Positions 35,040-44,184 of a stretch of DNA of 64,000 nt are shown here, piece after piece; within the stretch, counting starts at the first letter, position 1; every line of letters starts with the position of its first letter. The stretch is from assembly GCF_002001165.1 (NCBI RefSeq), contig NZ_MUNQ01000005.1, positions 124,001-188,000 on the forward strand. Reading direction: 5' to 3'. Position numbers and translations under genes: made by a program. The notes beneath the pieces were generated by a model. The model was not told the DNA's origin and did not search any database. It worked only from the letters and a program-made list of their open reading frames with translations. The stretch is from Rhodanobacter sp. C05. GTDB taxonomy: Bacteria > Pseudomonadota > Gammaproteobacteria > Xanthomonadales > Rhodanobacteraceae.

Positions 35040-38000
35040 CTAGGCCGGCGCCAACAACGCATCCAGATCGACCTGGTCGAAGCTGAGCTTCTCGCGACTG
35101 CCACCGCCCTCGAGTACGGCGGCGGCCAACTCGGCCTTGCGCGCCTTCAGTTCCTCGATGCGCTCTTCCACCGTGCCCGAGGTGATCAGGCGGAACACGA
35201 ATACCGGCTTGTCCTGGCCGATGCGGTGCGCACGATCGCTGGCCTGTGCCTCGGCAGCAGGATTCCACCACGGGTCGTAGTGGATCACGGTGTCGGCGGC
35301 AGTGAGGTTGAGACCAACGCCGCCAGCCTTCAGCGACAGCAGGAACAGCGGTACCTCACCGTTCTGGAAACGCTGCACCGGCTCGGCGCGATCGCGCGTC
35401 TCGCCCGTCAGGGTGACGTAGCGGATGCGCCTTCGATCGAGTTCGGCCGCAATCAGTTTCAGCATGCCGGTGAACTGCGAGAACAGCAACACCTTGCGGC
35501 CTTCGTCGAGCAGGGCCGGCAGCATGTCCATCAGCAGTTCGAACTTGGCCGACTCGTGCACGCCACGCGCCACCTCGAGTTTCACCAGGCGTGGATCGCA
35601 GCAGACCTGACGCAGCTTGAGCAGCGCATCGAGTACCACGATGCCCGAGTGCGCGATGCCGCGTTGGGCGATCACCTCGCGCAGTTCCTCCGCCAGCGAC
35701 AGGCGCAGGCCTTCGTACAGTTCGCGCTGGCGGCCTTCCAGCACCACCCGGCGGGTGATCTCGGTCTTCGGCGGCAATTCCTGCGCGACCTGCGCCTTGG
35801 TCCGACGCAGGATGAACGGCGCCAGGCGCAGGTTCAGTCGCTGCTGGCATTCCTCGTCGTGCTGCTTCTCGATCGGCACACGGTAGAAACGGCGGAAGGC
35901 GCCCTCGTCGCCGAGCAGTCCCGGAACTGCCAGATCGATCTGCGACCACAGCTCGCCCAGATGGTTTTCCAGTGGCGTGCCGGTAAGACAGACATAGCGC
36001 GAGGTGCGCAGGCTGAGCAATGCACGGCGCGCCTGCGTGCGCGGGTTCTTCACCTGCTGCGCCTCGTCCAGCACGATCAGCGTGAACGGTTGCTTGCGCA
36101 GCGTCACCACGTCGCGCGGCAACAAGGCATAGCTGGTCAGCACGATGTCCTGCGCGCCGAGCTGGATGAATTCCTCGGCGCGTTGCGGCCCGTGCAGGGT
36201 CAGCACATGCAGGTCCGGCGCAAAGCGGGCGATCTCCGATTGCCAGTTCGGGATCAGGCTGGTCGGCACCACGATCAGCGCCGGCTGGGTCAGTGCGCCA
36301 CTCTGCTTCAGCGACAACAGATGGGTGATCAGCTGCAGCGTCTTGCCCAGACCCATGTCATCGGCCAGCACGCCGCCGACACCGGCTTCGGCCAGCGCGT
36401 TCAACCAGCGCAGACCCTCGCGCTGGTACGGCCGCAACTCCACGGTAAGCCCTTCTGGTGCCACGTCGCTGGCGCGCTCGGCGGCATCGCGCAGGCGCGC
36501 GGCAAAACCACGCAACGGCTCTGATGCTTCCAGCGTGCTGCCAGCGGGCATCGCCACGACCAGCTCTTCCAGTCGCCCGGCCTGCACCCGCGGCAGATGC
36601 AGCTTCTTGCGCGGCTTCTCCAGATATTCGGCCAGTGGCGCCAGCAGGCCGCGCAGCTCCTTCAGTCGCACCGGCACGCGACGGCGCGCATCAACCGGCG
36701 CATACCACACAGCATCTTCCGGCTCGTTCGGCGCGGGACTCAGGTTCAACTGATGCTCGGCCAAAGCCTGCGCCACGGCCGGCAGCAGGTTGTGCCGCTG
36801 GCCGTCCAGCTCGATGCCGATCTCCAGATCGAACGCGTGGTCGTCGGCATCCTCCACCGCATGGCCATACCAGCGCACCGGACCTTCCAGCACCTCGAAC
36901 GGAAAACTTGGCGCGTACTCGACCTGGAAATTTTCCGCTTCGAGTTTCGGCCGCAACGCCAGCCAGCGCGCCGGCGTGTTGACCTCCAGCGCACCGGCGT
37001 AGCCGGTGCCCGGAAACAGCCACGCATCATCGGGCAAGGTGTCGGCCACGTCCCACGGCAGCCCTTCGGTGTCCACACCGGGCGTCAACCCGGCGCGTTC
37101 GAGCTGTTCCATGGCGGACAGCTCTTCGGCGCGACGGCGGGTGATCTCGACCAGCTGGCCGTTGCGTACACGGCGTACCAGCGGCTCGCCACCGCGGCCG
37201 GGCAGACGCTCGCCCGCATAGTCGAACGCCAGCCGCGCATAACCCAGCGGCGGCGTGCCGGCCGCCAACCGCGCGTGCCGGGTCAAGGCGTGCAGAATCA
37301 ACACCGGTTTGGGCGCCAGTTGCGAGCGCCGCAGTTCACCGAATACCTGCGGCAGCGGCACTCGCGTCGCCAGCCGGCTGCCCGGCAGACGATTGCGAAG
37401 GCGGCGACCGTGCTCATGCTTGAGCGGCGGCAGCTCCAGCCAATGGGTTTCCTCAGCCGCAGCATCCAGCAGCCCCAGGGTGGCGCGCTCGGCGTCGAGG
37501 TACCACAGACTGTCGAGACGCAGCAGACGCTGGCTGTGCGGCAGCACCGGCAGCAGGCGCTGGCTGCCGTCTGGTTCCATCTGCCAGTGCCAGTTGAGCT
37601 GATGCGATTTGCCGCGCGACAACCTCAACCCGGCCAGACCACCGAGAAAACACGGCGCCGTGTCGAGGATTTCGGCCAGCAAGGTGTCACCGACGTGACC
37701 ACCGAGGCGCGCATAGCTGCGACTCTTGCGCACGTTCTGCGGCAACCCGAGCATGGTCGCGGCGAGCCGCTGCTCGTGCGGTGGCAGGGTCGACTGTGCC
37801 AGGTGCCGGCTGTCCATCGGCACCGGCCGCGCGTAACGACCATGTTCGGCCGTGCTCAGCAGAACCGGCGCCACATCCAGCCGGGCAAAGGCGGCACCTT
37901 CTTCCGGCACCACGTCCAGAAAGAAACCGAGTACGCCGCGATCCTCGACCGCGACCGGTTTAGGTGCGGCCAGCAGTCGTCGCCATGCCTGCGGCAAGGC

Positions 38001-38084
38001 TTCGTCATCGCCGACTGGCGCGGTAGCGTCGTGCTGCTTCTCGTCCGGTTGCTGCATGCGCATGCGATCCGTGGCGATAACCAA
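35040..38084 (-). CDS. SNF2-family DEAD/DEAH-like helicase ATPase
   Basis: The product has up to 1014 residues. The C-terminal half is a complete Swi2/Snf2 motor: motif I DDMGLGKT, motif II LDEAQ, motif III LTGTPLENH, motif V SLKAGGVGLNLTAADTV, motif VI QASDRAHRIGQ. The N-terminal ~500 residues are not recognised and show no clear SWIM zinc finger. These bacterial proteins are often annotated HepA/RapA-like, but this layout is not that of RapA proper; a role in remodelling protein-DNA complexes is inferred. The start is uncertain: ATG codons exist at 38084, 38063 and 38057. Confidence 0.9.
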   Translation of the reverse strand: MVIATDRMRMQQPDEKQHDATAPVGDDEALPQAWRRLLAAPKPVAVEDRGVLGFFLDVVPEEGAAFARLDVAPVLLSTAEHGRYARPVPMDSRHLAQSTLPPHEQRLAATMLGLPQNVRKSRSYARLGGHVGDTLLAEILDTAPCFLGGLAGLRLSRGKSHQLNWHWQMEPDGSQRLLPVLPHSQRLLRLDSLWYLDAERATLGLLDAAAEETHWLELPPLKHEHGRRLRNRLPGSRLATRVPLPQVFGELRRSQLAPKPVLILHALTRHARLAAGTPPLGYARLAFDYAGERLPGRGGEPLVRRVRNGQLVEITRRRAEELSAMEQLERAGLTPGVDTEGLPWDVADTLPDDAWLFPGTGYAGALEVNTPARWLALRPKLEAENFQVEYAPSFPFEVLEGPVRWYGHAVEDADDHAFDLEIGIELDGQRHNLLPAVAQALAEHQLNLSPAPNEPEDAVWYAPVDARRRVPVRLKELRGLLAPLAEYLEKPRKKLHLPRVQAGRLEELVVAMPAGSTLEASEPLRGFAARLRDAAERASDVAPEGLTVELRPYQREGLRWLNALAEAGVGGVLADDMGLGKTLQLITHLLSLKQSGALTQPALIVVPTSLIPNWQSEIARFAPDLHVLTLHGPQRAEEFIQLGAQDIVLTSYALLPRDVVTLRKQPFTLIVLDEAQQVKNPRTQARRALLSLRTSRYVCLTGTPLENHLGELWSQIDLAVPGLLGDEGAFRRFYRVPIEKQHDEECQQRLNLRLAPFILRRTKAQVAQELPPKTEITRRVVLEGRQRELYEGLRLSLAEELREVIAQRGIAHSGIVVLDALLKLRQVCCDPRLVKLEVARGVHESAKFELLMDMLPALLDEGRKVLLFSQFTGMLKLIAAELDRRRIRYVTLTGETRDRAEPVQRFQNGEVPLFLLSLKAGGVGLNLTAADTVIHYDPWWNPAAEAQASDRAHRIGQDKPVFVFRLITSGTVEERIEELKARKAELAAAVLEGGGSREKLSFDQVDLDALLAPA

Positions 38085-38171
38085 AACGTTGAGCTTAGCA
38101 GTGCCGGAGCTCCGTGCGGCGTCATCGTGCGGACGATTTATCAGCCCGCACCACGGGCCGCCGGGAGAGAC

Positions 38172-39197
38172 TCAGGCGGTACCGAACAGGCCGCGCGGAT
38201 ATTCCGGTTTCTGCTCGCGCGCCATCAACGCCTTGAGCCCATCGACCGGTGTGACCTCGCCGTGCAACACGGCGCGCACACCGGCGCTGATCGGCAGATC
38301 CAGTCCATGCTTGTCGGCCAGACGTGCCACCTCGTCGGCAGTGAGGATGCTCTCGACCACCTGACCGATCCGGCGCACCGCCTCGTCGATCGCCACGCCT
38401 TGTCCCAGCGCGAGGCCAAGCCGGCGGTTGCGCGACAGGTCACCGGTGCAGGTCAGCACCAGATCGCCGAGGCCGGACAGGCCAATCAGGGTTTCCGGCC
38501 GAGCGCCGAGCGCCACGCCGAGACGCAGCATCTCGTTCATGCCACGGGTGATCAGGCCGGCCCGCGCATTCAGGCCCAGCTGCATGCCGTCGGCGATGCC
38601 GGTGGCAACCGCCAGCACGTTCTTCATCGCACCACCAAGTTCGGCACCGAGTACATCGCTGCCGGAGTACGCACGCAGATTTGGCGCATGCAGCAGACTG
38701 GCCAGCTGCTGCGCAAACGCGTCGTCTTCCGAATGCACGGTGACCGCACTGGGCAGCCCGGCAGCCACTTCGCGCGCGAACGATGGACCGGTGATCACCG
38801 CCGCTGCGCGGCCAGGCAACTGCGCCGCGACCAGTTCATGCAGGAAGCGCCCGGTACCGGGCTCGAAACCTTTGGTCGCCCACGCAATCGCCGTGCCTGC
38901 GTCGAGCAGCGGCGCCAGCTCGGCCAGCATCGAGGCAAATGCATGGCTGGGCACCACGATCAGCACGATGTCGGCACCGCGCACGGCGGCAGCCAGGTCG
39001 CTTTCGTAATTCAGCCCGGGCGGCAGCTCGACGTCTGGCAGGTAGCGCTGGTTGCAACGGCTGCTCGCCATCGCCGCCAGCGCCTGCCGGTCGCGCCCCC
39101 ACAGCCGGATTGGCACTCCGTTGCGCGCCGCCAGGGCCGCCAGTGCAGTGCCCCAGGAACCGGCACCGAGGACGGCCAGAGTCGGACGTTCAGCCAT
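38172..39197 (-). CDS. gpsA: Glycerol-3-phosphate dehydrogenase [NAD(P)+]
   Basis: GpsA reduces dihydroxyacetone phosphate to sn-glycerol-3-phosphate for phospholipid synthesis. The 341-residue protein has the NAD loop GAGSWG (residues 11-16), the catalytic lysine in [12 protein letters not shown], and the substrate motif [11 protein letters not shown]. The ATG at 39197 lies 10 bases after the secB stop; the secB-gpsA order is also found in E. coli, which supports an operon. Confidence 0.96.
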   Translation of the reverse strand: MAERPTLAVLGAGSWGTALAALAARNGVPIRLWGRDRQALAAMASSRCNQRYLPDVELPPGLNYESDLAAAVRGADIVLIVVPSHAFASMLAELAPLLDAGTAIAWATKGFEPGTGRFLHELVAAQLPGRAAAVITGPSFAREVAAGLPSAVTVHSEDDAFAQQLASLLHAPNLRAYSGSDVLGAELGGAMKNVLAVATGIADGMQLGLNARAGLITRGMNEMLRLGVALGARPETLIGLSGLGDLVLTCTGDLSRNRRLGLALGQGVAIDEAVRRIGQVVESILTADEVARLADKHGLDLPISAGVRAVLHGEVTPVDGLKALMAREQKPEYPRGLFGTA

Positions 39198-39207
39198 GTC
39201 GGATCGA

Positions 39208-39711
39208 TCAGCTGTTGAGCGTGGCCGGGGCCTGCCCACTACCCATCGAGCGGCGTTGCTGTTCGGCAAACAAGGCGTCGAAGTTGATCGGCTGCAGCAG
39301 GAACGGCGGGAAACCGCCTTCGATCACCAGCGAGGAAATCACCTGGCGGGCATACGGAAACAGCAGGTTCGGGCAATAGCTGCCGATGATCCCGGCACGA
39401 TCCGTCTCGTTGAAGCCGGAGACGCCGAACAGGCCGGCCTGCTCCACTTCGGCCAGATATGCAGTGCGCTGGCCGACCGTGCAGGTCAGCGTGAGGTTGA
39501 GCACCACTTCGTACATGTTGCTGCCCAGGTCGGTCGCCCGCTGGGCGAGGTTGAGCTGCACCTGCGGCTGTTCCTGCGAGTCGATTTCCTGGAAGATCTG
39601 CGGCGCATTCGGCGCCTCGAAGGAGACATCCTTCACATAGATCTTCTGCAATATCAGCTGCGGCTCGTTGTCCTGGCCGTTGGACAAGTCGTTGGTGTTC
39701 ATTTCAGCCAT
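39208..39711 (-). CDS. secB: Protein-export chaperone SecB
   Basis: SecB is the tetrameric chaperone that holds preproteins unfolded for SecA. The 167-residue product has conserved FEAPNAP, the long beta strand [12 protein letters not shown], and the C-terminal [16 protein letters not shown] helix. GAGGG precedes the ATG at 39711; the open frame continues upstream to 39939 but is not conserved in kind. gpsA follows immediately. Confidence 0.96.
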   Translation of the reverse strand: MAEMNTNDLSNGQDNEPQLILQKIYVKDVSFEAPNAPQIFQEIDSQEQPQVQLNLAQRATDLGSNMYEVVLNLTLTCTVGQRTAYLAEVEQAGLFGVSGFNETDRAGIIGSYCPNLLFPYARQVISSLVIEGGFPPFLLQPINFDALFAEQQRRSMGSGQAPATLNS

Positions 39712-40027
39712 CGGGAATCCCTCAAGTTCGGTCGTCAAAAAGAGATCGATTGTTCCATACATCCCCCCGCGACGCACGTCGAGCGGAATCCGCCGGGCCT
39801 GGAAAGATTGCGCACAGCCTTGTTTTTCTGCGAGAATACGCGGCTCGCCTCGATCGACCCGGTGTTTCCGGGCAGTCCGCCACGCGGTACGGACCTCACG
39901 ATCAAGCGTGGCAACAACCTCCAGCATCGCGTGGCGCACGGCGCCGCTGGGCCGATGTCACCCTGGCTAACGGGTGTTTACCGACTTTCAAAGCCTCGGC
40001 TTCTGAAGTCATTCAACGGAGGTCGTC
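39712..40027. other. Divergent secB/rpmB intergenic region
   Basis: This 316-base region separates secB (leftward) and rpmB (rightward). A weak candidate promoter for rpmB-rpmG is listed separately. Nothing else, such as a small RNA or riboswitch, was recognised. Confidence 0.5.
39808..39837 (+). promoter_or_regulatory. Candidate promoter for rpmB-rpmG
   Basis: TTGCGC (39808-39813) and GAGAAT (39832-39837) are 18 bases apart, each a four-of-six match to sigma-70 consensus, with a T-rich spacer. It is about 190 bases upstream of rpmB. Pattern match only. Confidence 0.3.
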
Positions 40028-40264
40028 ATGGCCCGTGTATGTCAAGTCACCGGTAAGGGTGTGCAGAGCGGCAACAACGTCTCGCACGCCAACAACCGTA
40101 CCCGTCGCCGCTGGTTGCCGAACCTGCATGAGCGTCGCTTCTGGGTTGCCAGCGAAAACCGCTGGATCAAGCTGCGTGTGTCCAACAACGCCTTGCGCAC
40201 GATCGACAAGAATGGCATCGAAGCCGTGATTGCCGAGATGCGCGCCCGCGGCGACAAGGTCTGA
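40028..40264 (+). CDS. rpmB: 50S ribosomal protein L28
   Basis: This is a 78-residue, strongly basic ribosomal protein with the family start [10 protein letters not shown] and the [14 protein letters not shown] segment. GGAGG lies upstream of the ATG. rpmG begins 11 bases after its stop, the standard rpmBG operon. Confidence 0.97.
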   Translation: MARVCQVTGKGVQSGNNVSHANNRTRRRWLPNLHERRFWVASENRWIKLRVSNNALRTIDKNGIEAVIAEMRARGDKV

Positions 40265-40275
40265 GGATTTAAATC

Positions 40276-40443
40276 ATGGCTAACAAGACCCAAGACAAGA
40301 TCCGCCTGATCTCCTCGGCCGGCACCGGCCACTTCTACACCACGCAGAAGAACAAGAAGAACACGCCGGAAAAGTTCGAGTTCAAGAAGTACGATCCGGT
40401 CGTGCGCAAGCACGTGATCTACAAGGAAGGCAAGATCAAGTGA
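40276..40443 (+). CDS. rpmG: 50S ribosomal protein L33
   Basis: This 55-residue protein reads [19 protein letters not shown] at the start, with [20 protein letters not shown] in the middle and ends KEGKIK. It lacks the CXXC pairs of zinc-type L33, so it is a C-minus form. GAGG precedes the ATG. Its TGA stop lies within the first palindrome downstream. Confidence 0.97.
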   Translation: MANKTQDKIRLISSAGTGHFYTTQKNKKNTPEKFEFKKYDPVVRKHVIYKEGKIK

Positions 40444-40505
40444 CCAAATGGCCCACGCGCGCAGCGCGTGGCTAGCCATTTGGTCATCCCTGCGAAGGCA
40501 GGGAT
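40442..40505. repeat. Two consecutive hairpins starting at the rpmG stop codon
   Basis: The outer 11-bp inverted repeat GACCAAATGGC/GCCATTTGGTC (40442-40452, 40475-40485) encloses a second 8-bp stem CCACGCGC-gca-GCGCGTGG. A third stem ATCCCTGC-gaag-GCAGGGAT (40486-40505) follows directly. The first arm begins inside the rpmG TGA. It is REP-like in appearance. Confidence 0.75.
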
Positions 40506-40556
40506 CGCTTTTGCTCTTGCTTCCGCATCTGCAATAGCGACATTAAAATGCCCCCA

Positions 40557-40590
40557 AGAAAACCCGCCCCCCGTGGCGGGTTTTCTTTTG
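40557..40590 (+). terminator. Intrinsic terminator of rpmB-rpmG
   Basis: A 12-bp perfect stem AGAAAACCCGCC / GGCGGGTTTTCT with a six-base loop is followed by TTTG. It lies just upstream of the DUF4166 gene (start 40632). Confidence 0.8.
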
Positions 40591-40631
40591 CCCGCTTGCC
40601 GCCAGCGCAACGCAACCATCATCATTTCGCA

Positions 40632-41180
40632 ATGACCTCGAACCCGGCCCTGTTCCCTGCCTTGCTCGGCGACCACTGGCAGCAGCTGGCCGCGCCCATA
40701 CAGCAGATGCATGGCGACACACCGCATGTGCTGGCACGCGGCGCAGCCGATGTGGAAGGCGCCACGAACCTGCCCATACGCTGGTTGCGGCACCTGCTGG
40801 GACTGCCGGAGCCCGGCCTGCAACAACCACTGGAAGTGAGCATCGAGCGCCGCGGCACGCGTGAGATCTGGACGCGCCGCTTCGCCGGCAAGCAAATGCG
40901 CTCGGTACTCGATCGCGCGACCAACTCACCACTGCTGAGCGAACGACTGGGTCCGATCACGCTGCGTTTCGAGTTGCTCCGCGATGACAGGACCCTCGAC
41001 TGGCAACTGCGTGGTGCGCGAATGTTCGGTTTGCCACTACCACGCGCACTGTTCGGCGAGGTGCTGTCGCGCAGTGGTGAGCAGGACGGCCGCTACGCCT
41101 TCCACATCGACACCCGGTTGCCGTTGCTCGGCCGCCTGGTCGCTTATCGCGGCTGGCTGGAGATCGTCGATGGCGACTGA
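40632..41180 (+). CDS. DUF4166 domain protein
   Basis: This 182-residue protein appears to be a DUF4166 member: FPALLGDHWQQL start, RWLRHLLGLPEP, and EIWTRRFAGKQMRSVL. It has no signal peptide or membrane segment. The function of the family is unknown. The ATG at 40632 is downstream of a terminator, so longer in-frame starts through the hairpin (40548) are rejected. Its end overlaps the next gene by 11 bases, and a saccharopine-dehydrogenase-like gene, a frequent partner of DUF4166, lies opposite. Confidence 0.75.
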   Translation: MTSNPALFPALLGDHWQQLAAPIQQMHGDTPHVLARGAADVEGATNLPIRWLRHLLGLPEPGLQQPLEVSIERRGTREIWTRRFAGKQMRSVLDRATNSPLLSERLGPITLRFELLRDDRTLDWQLRGARMFGLPLPRALFGEVLSRSGEQDGRYAFHIDTRLPLLGRLVAYRGWLEIVDGD

Positions 41181-41580
41181 AGATGGGCCGGTCATCGTGT
41201 TCGACGGCGTCTGCCTGCTGTGCAGTCGCTGGGTCGACTTCATCCTGCGACACGATCGTGACGGCCGTTTCCGGCTCGCCGCGATGCAGGGCAGTCACGG
41301 CACGCTCCTGCTGCAGGCACATGGCCTGTCCCCGGATGACCCGTCGTCCTTCCTGCTGGTGCAGGACGGCCAAGGCTATATCGATACGGACGCGATCGCA
41401 CGCGTATTGCGTCAACTGGGCGGTGGCTGGACGTTGGTCAGCGGTTTGTTGTGTGCCGTACCGCGGTTCCTGCGCGACCCGGCCTATCGCTGGATTGCGC
41501 GGCATCGCTACCGCTTGTTCGGGCGACGCGAGCAATGCCGTTTGCCTGAAGCCGCGCATGCCGCACGGTTTCTGGACTGA
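41170..41580 (+). CDS. DCC family (DUF393) thiol-disulfide oxidoreductase-like protein
   Basis: This 136-residue protein has the name-giving motif DGVCLLCSRWV near its N-terminus (DxxCxxC) and the conserved RWIARHRYRLFGRR region at the C-terminus. Family members are predicted thiol-disulfide oxidoreductases, but the reaction has not been defined. The ATG at 41170 overlaps the end of the DUF4166 gene by 11 bases, so translation is likely coupled. It converges with the next gene at a six-base gap. Confidence 0.85.
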   Translation: MATEDGPVIVFDGVCLLCSRWVDFILRHDRDGRFRLAAMQGSHGTLLLQAHGLSPDDPSSFLLVQDGQGYIDTDAIARVLRQLGGGWTLVSGLLCAVPRFLRDPAYRWIARHRYRLFGRREQCRLPEAAHAARFLD

Positions 41581-41586
41581 TTCCAC

Positions 41587-42696
41587 TCAATCCAGCATCT
41601 CCAGCCCGGTACGCAGCGCATAACCGGCGAAACCATCCACCAGCTGATCCAGGGTAAGCAGACCCGTGCATGGCTGCGCGCCCTTCGCCGTGACCAGACC
41701 ATCGGCCAGCCGCTGCGCCAGCAGCACGGCAGGTGTCACCGGCACCTGTGGGCCGTCGCCCGCCGCCGCATCGAGCCACCAGCGCAGTTGCAACGGCGCA
41801 CCATTCATATCGTGGCCGGCAAGCTCCATCACCATGCCACCGACATCCGAGCCGAAACGGATGAAGCGCTCACCGAAGCGACGCAAGCGTGGCGCATACG
41901 CGGCGAGATTGCGGACCAAGCCCAGCCGCACCAGCCACGCCGCGCACCAGGTGCCCCATTGCAGCAGCGGCAACTCCAGTCCGGCGCGGAACAACACCGT
42001 GCGCACCTGCGGGTAACGTATCGGGAACAGCTCCAGATCCGGCACCTCGCATACACCGACGTGCCGACGCCCGAACGGAAACAGCTGCCGCTTGCCGGAC
42101 ATCCAGCCGTAGACGTGCTGCCAGCGACCATCGCGCCAGACCCGGATCGGCCGCCCGCAATAGCCGAGGATCGAGGCCACCGTGGCATCACCGCGCGGCG
42201 TGCGATTGCCGGGATTGATCGCATGTTCGATCGACTGCAGGGCGCCAAAGCGCGGCAGCAACGCGTCGACTACCGCACTACTCAGCGCCGGCACGCTCGA
42301 CGCACCGCTCACCAGCAGTCGACCGGCTTCGCGGGCACGTTCGTCCAGACGCCCGATGCCGCTGACAAAATCGCGACCATCCGCCAGGTCGATGTAGTCA
42401 CTGCCACAGGCCAGACAGGCCTCCGCAACCCTATAGTCCTGGCTCTGGAACGGGCCGGCGGTATGGATCACCAGCTGCGGTGCCAACCGCGCCAGCGCTG
42501 TGGACAGCTCGACGCCCGTGACATCGAGCGTGGCGACTTGCGCCGCACTGTCGCCCAGTTCGTCACGCAACGCTTCCAGTGCCGACCGTTGTCGGCCCGC
42601 CAGGATCAATACGAAGCGCGGGTCACCCGTCAGCCGCCGCGCGATACGCGAACCGAACACGCCCGTTGCACCGATCAAGACCACCCGCAAAGCCAT
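41587..42696 (-). CDS. Saccharopine dehydrogenase-like NAD(P)-binding protein
   Basis: The 369-residue protein starts with a Rossmann fold (VVLIGATGVFGSRIARRL) and continues as the saccharopine-dehydrogenase-like family (DVTGVELSTALARLAPQLVIHTAGPFQ, ACGSDYIDLADGRDF). The substrate is not known, and it is not lysine biosynthesis by context. AGGGAG supports the ATG at 42696 over those at 42729/42732. DUF4166 and DCC genes lie convergent to it. Confidence 0.82.
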   Translation of the reverse strand: MALRVVLIGATGVFGSRIARRLTGDPRFVLILAGRQRSALEALRDELGDSAAQVATLDVTGVELSTALARLAPQLVIHTAGPFQSQDYRVAEACLACGSDYIDLADGRDFVSGIGRLDERAREAGRLLVSGASSVPALSSAVVDALLPRFGALQSIEHAINPGNRTPRGDATVASILGYCGRPIRVWRDGRWQHVYGWMSGKRQLFPFGRRHVGVCEVPDLELFPIRYPQVRTVLFRAGLELPLLQWGTWCAAWLVRLGLVRNLAAYAPRLRRFGERFIRFGSDVGGMVMELAGHDMNGAPLQLRWWLDAAAGDGPQVPVTPAVLLAQRLADGLVTAKGAQPCTGLLTLDQLVDGFAGYALRTGLEMLD

Positions 42697-42761
42697 ACCC
42701 GCTCCCTGAGAAATACTCGACTCGTGCATCACAACTCTCGCACGCCGTAGCTCGGCACAAA

Positions 42762-42787
42762 AGAAAAGCCCGCCATGCGGCGGGCTT
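42762..42787 (-). terminator. Intrinsic terminator of the desaturase gene
   Basis: The 9-bp stem AAGCCCGCC / GGCGGGCTT with loop ATGC is followed on the minus strand by TTTTCTTTTG. It lies 28 bases after the desaturase stop. Confidence 0.8.
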
Positions 42788-42814
42788 GTTCCAATGGCTT
42801 TGGTGGTTACGCGA

Positions 42815-44008
42815 TCAGGCCGTCGCGACCGCGTAACCCTTCAACCGCTGGGCGAAATCCTGCAGCGCGCGGATGCCGCTTTCCTCCGCCTCGTGGATCC
42901 ATTGCTGCAGACCCTTGAGCGCCTGCTCGGCACCGCGCTGTTCCATCAGCGCCGCGAGGCGGTTGCGGAACTCGAACACGATGGTCAGGGTTGGGCGCTT
43001 GGCCAGCACGGCCTGCATGCGCTCGCGACCTTCGCTGTCCAGCCAGCGGCCGCCGTCAGCCATGGCCAGGCGGATACGGCGCGGCATCGACTTGAGGCTT
43101 TCCCCGGCATGCAAGGCTTCGTCGCTGAGGGTCGGCACGATCACGCCGCGGTAATAGTCGGTCATCGCCTGGAAACGGTGGGTCAGCACGGCTTTCAGCG
43201 TGTCAGCGTCCGGCAGGCGCACGTTCGGACGCACATCGAGCGACGGCGCCACGCGCAGCACCTTGGCCAGACCGACTGCGCGGAACATGCAGATGGCCGC
43301 CCAGCCGATGTCGAATTCCCACTTGCGCAGCGCGAACTTGGCCGAGCTGGGGAAGGCATGGTGATTGTTGTGCAGCTCTTCACCGCCGATCCAGAAGCCC
43401 CACGGGATCAGGTTGCGCGCGGTGTCGGCACTCTCGAAGTTGCGGTAGCCGGCCCAGTGGCCGATGCCGTTGACGAAGCCGGCGGCCCAGAACGGGATCC
43501 ACACCATCTGCACGGCCCACAGCGCGGCGCCGATAACACCGAACAGCGCGATGCTGATCAGCAGCATCAGGGTCGGACCCCAATACGGATGCGCGCCATA
43601 GACCTTGTGCTCGACCCAGTCGTCCGGCGTGCCGCGGCCATACTGTTCCATGTCCTGCTTCGACTCGCAGGCATCGCGGTACAGCGAGACGCCGTCCCAA
43701 AACACCTTCTTGATGCCGTAGATCATCGGGCTGTGCGGATCTTCCTCGGTCTCGACCTTGGCGTGGTGCTTGCGATGCACTGCCACCCACTCGCGGGTGA
43801 CCATGCCGGTGGTCAGCCAGCCCCAGAAACGGAAGAAGTGCGCCAGCACCGGGTGGAAATCCACGCCGCGATGGGTCTGGCTGCGATGCAGATACAGCGT
43901 CACCGTGAAGATGGTGAGCTGGGTCACGATCAGCATGTAGACCACGATCTGCCCCCAGCTTGCGCCGGTGAGACCGTTGTTCAGGAAATTGAGCACTGCA
44001 TCGAGCAT
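42815..44008 (-). CDS. Acyl-CoA/fatty-acid desaturase
   Basis: This is a membrane di-iron desaturase of 397 residues that puts double bonds in fatty acyl chains. The three histidine boxes are present: HRSQTH (41-46), HRKHH (78-82) and HNNHH (near 213). TM segments occur around residues 20-42, 58-72 and 140-190. Compared with DesC-type enzymes there is a long C-terminal extension (~120 residues) with charged helices. The ATG at 44008 was preferred; a GTG three codons upstream (44017) is an alternative. It is divergent from the ABC export operon. Confidence 0.92.
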   Translation of the reverse strand: MLDAVLNFLNNGLTGASWGQIVVYMLIVTQLTIFTVTLYLHRSQTHRGVDFHPVLAHFFRFWGWLTTGMVTREWVAVHRKHHAKVETEEDPHSPMIYGIKKVFWDGVSLYRDACESKQDMEQYGRGTPDDWVEHKVYGAHPYWGPTLMLLISIALFGVIGAALWAVQMVWIPFWAAGFVNGIGHWAGYRNFESADTARNLIPWGFWIGGEELHNNHHAFPSSAKFALRKWEFDIGWAAICMFRAVGLAKVLRVAPSLDVRPNVRLPDADTLKAVLTHRFQAMTDYYRGVIVPTLSDEALHAGESLKSMPRRIRLAMADGGRWLDSEGRERMQAVLAKRPTLTIVFEFRNRLAALMEQRGAEQALKGLQQWIHEAEESGIRALQDFAQRLKGYAVATA

Positions 44009-44184
44009 GGAGAGCACCGGGTAGGGGACGAATTCAGTCTAGTGGAGGGGCTTCCATACCCGCCAGCATGGCCTAGCCCACAATAATAACAGCCAGTCAA
44101 GAGGGAGAAGCTAATACGTCGTTAGTTCACGCGCGTGACAATCACCTGTTGTCTAAACAGTGGGGGCACCGTGACAATCAGGCA

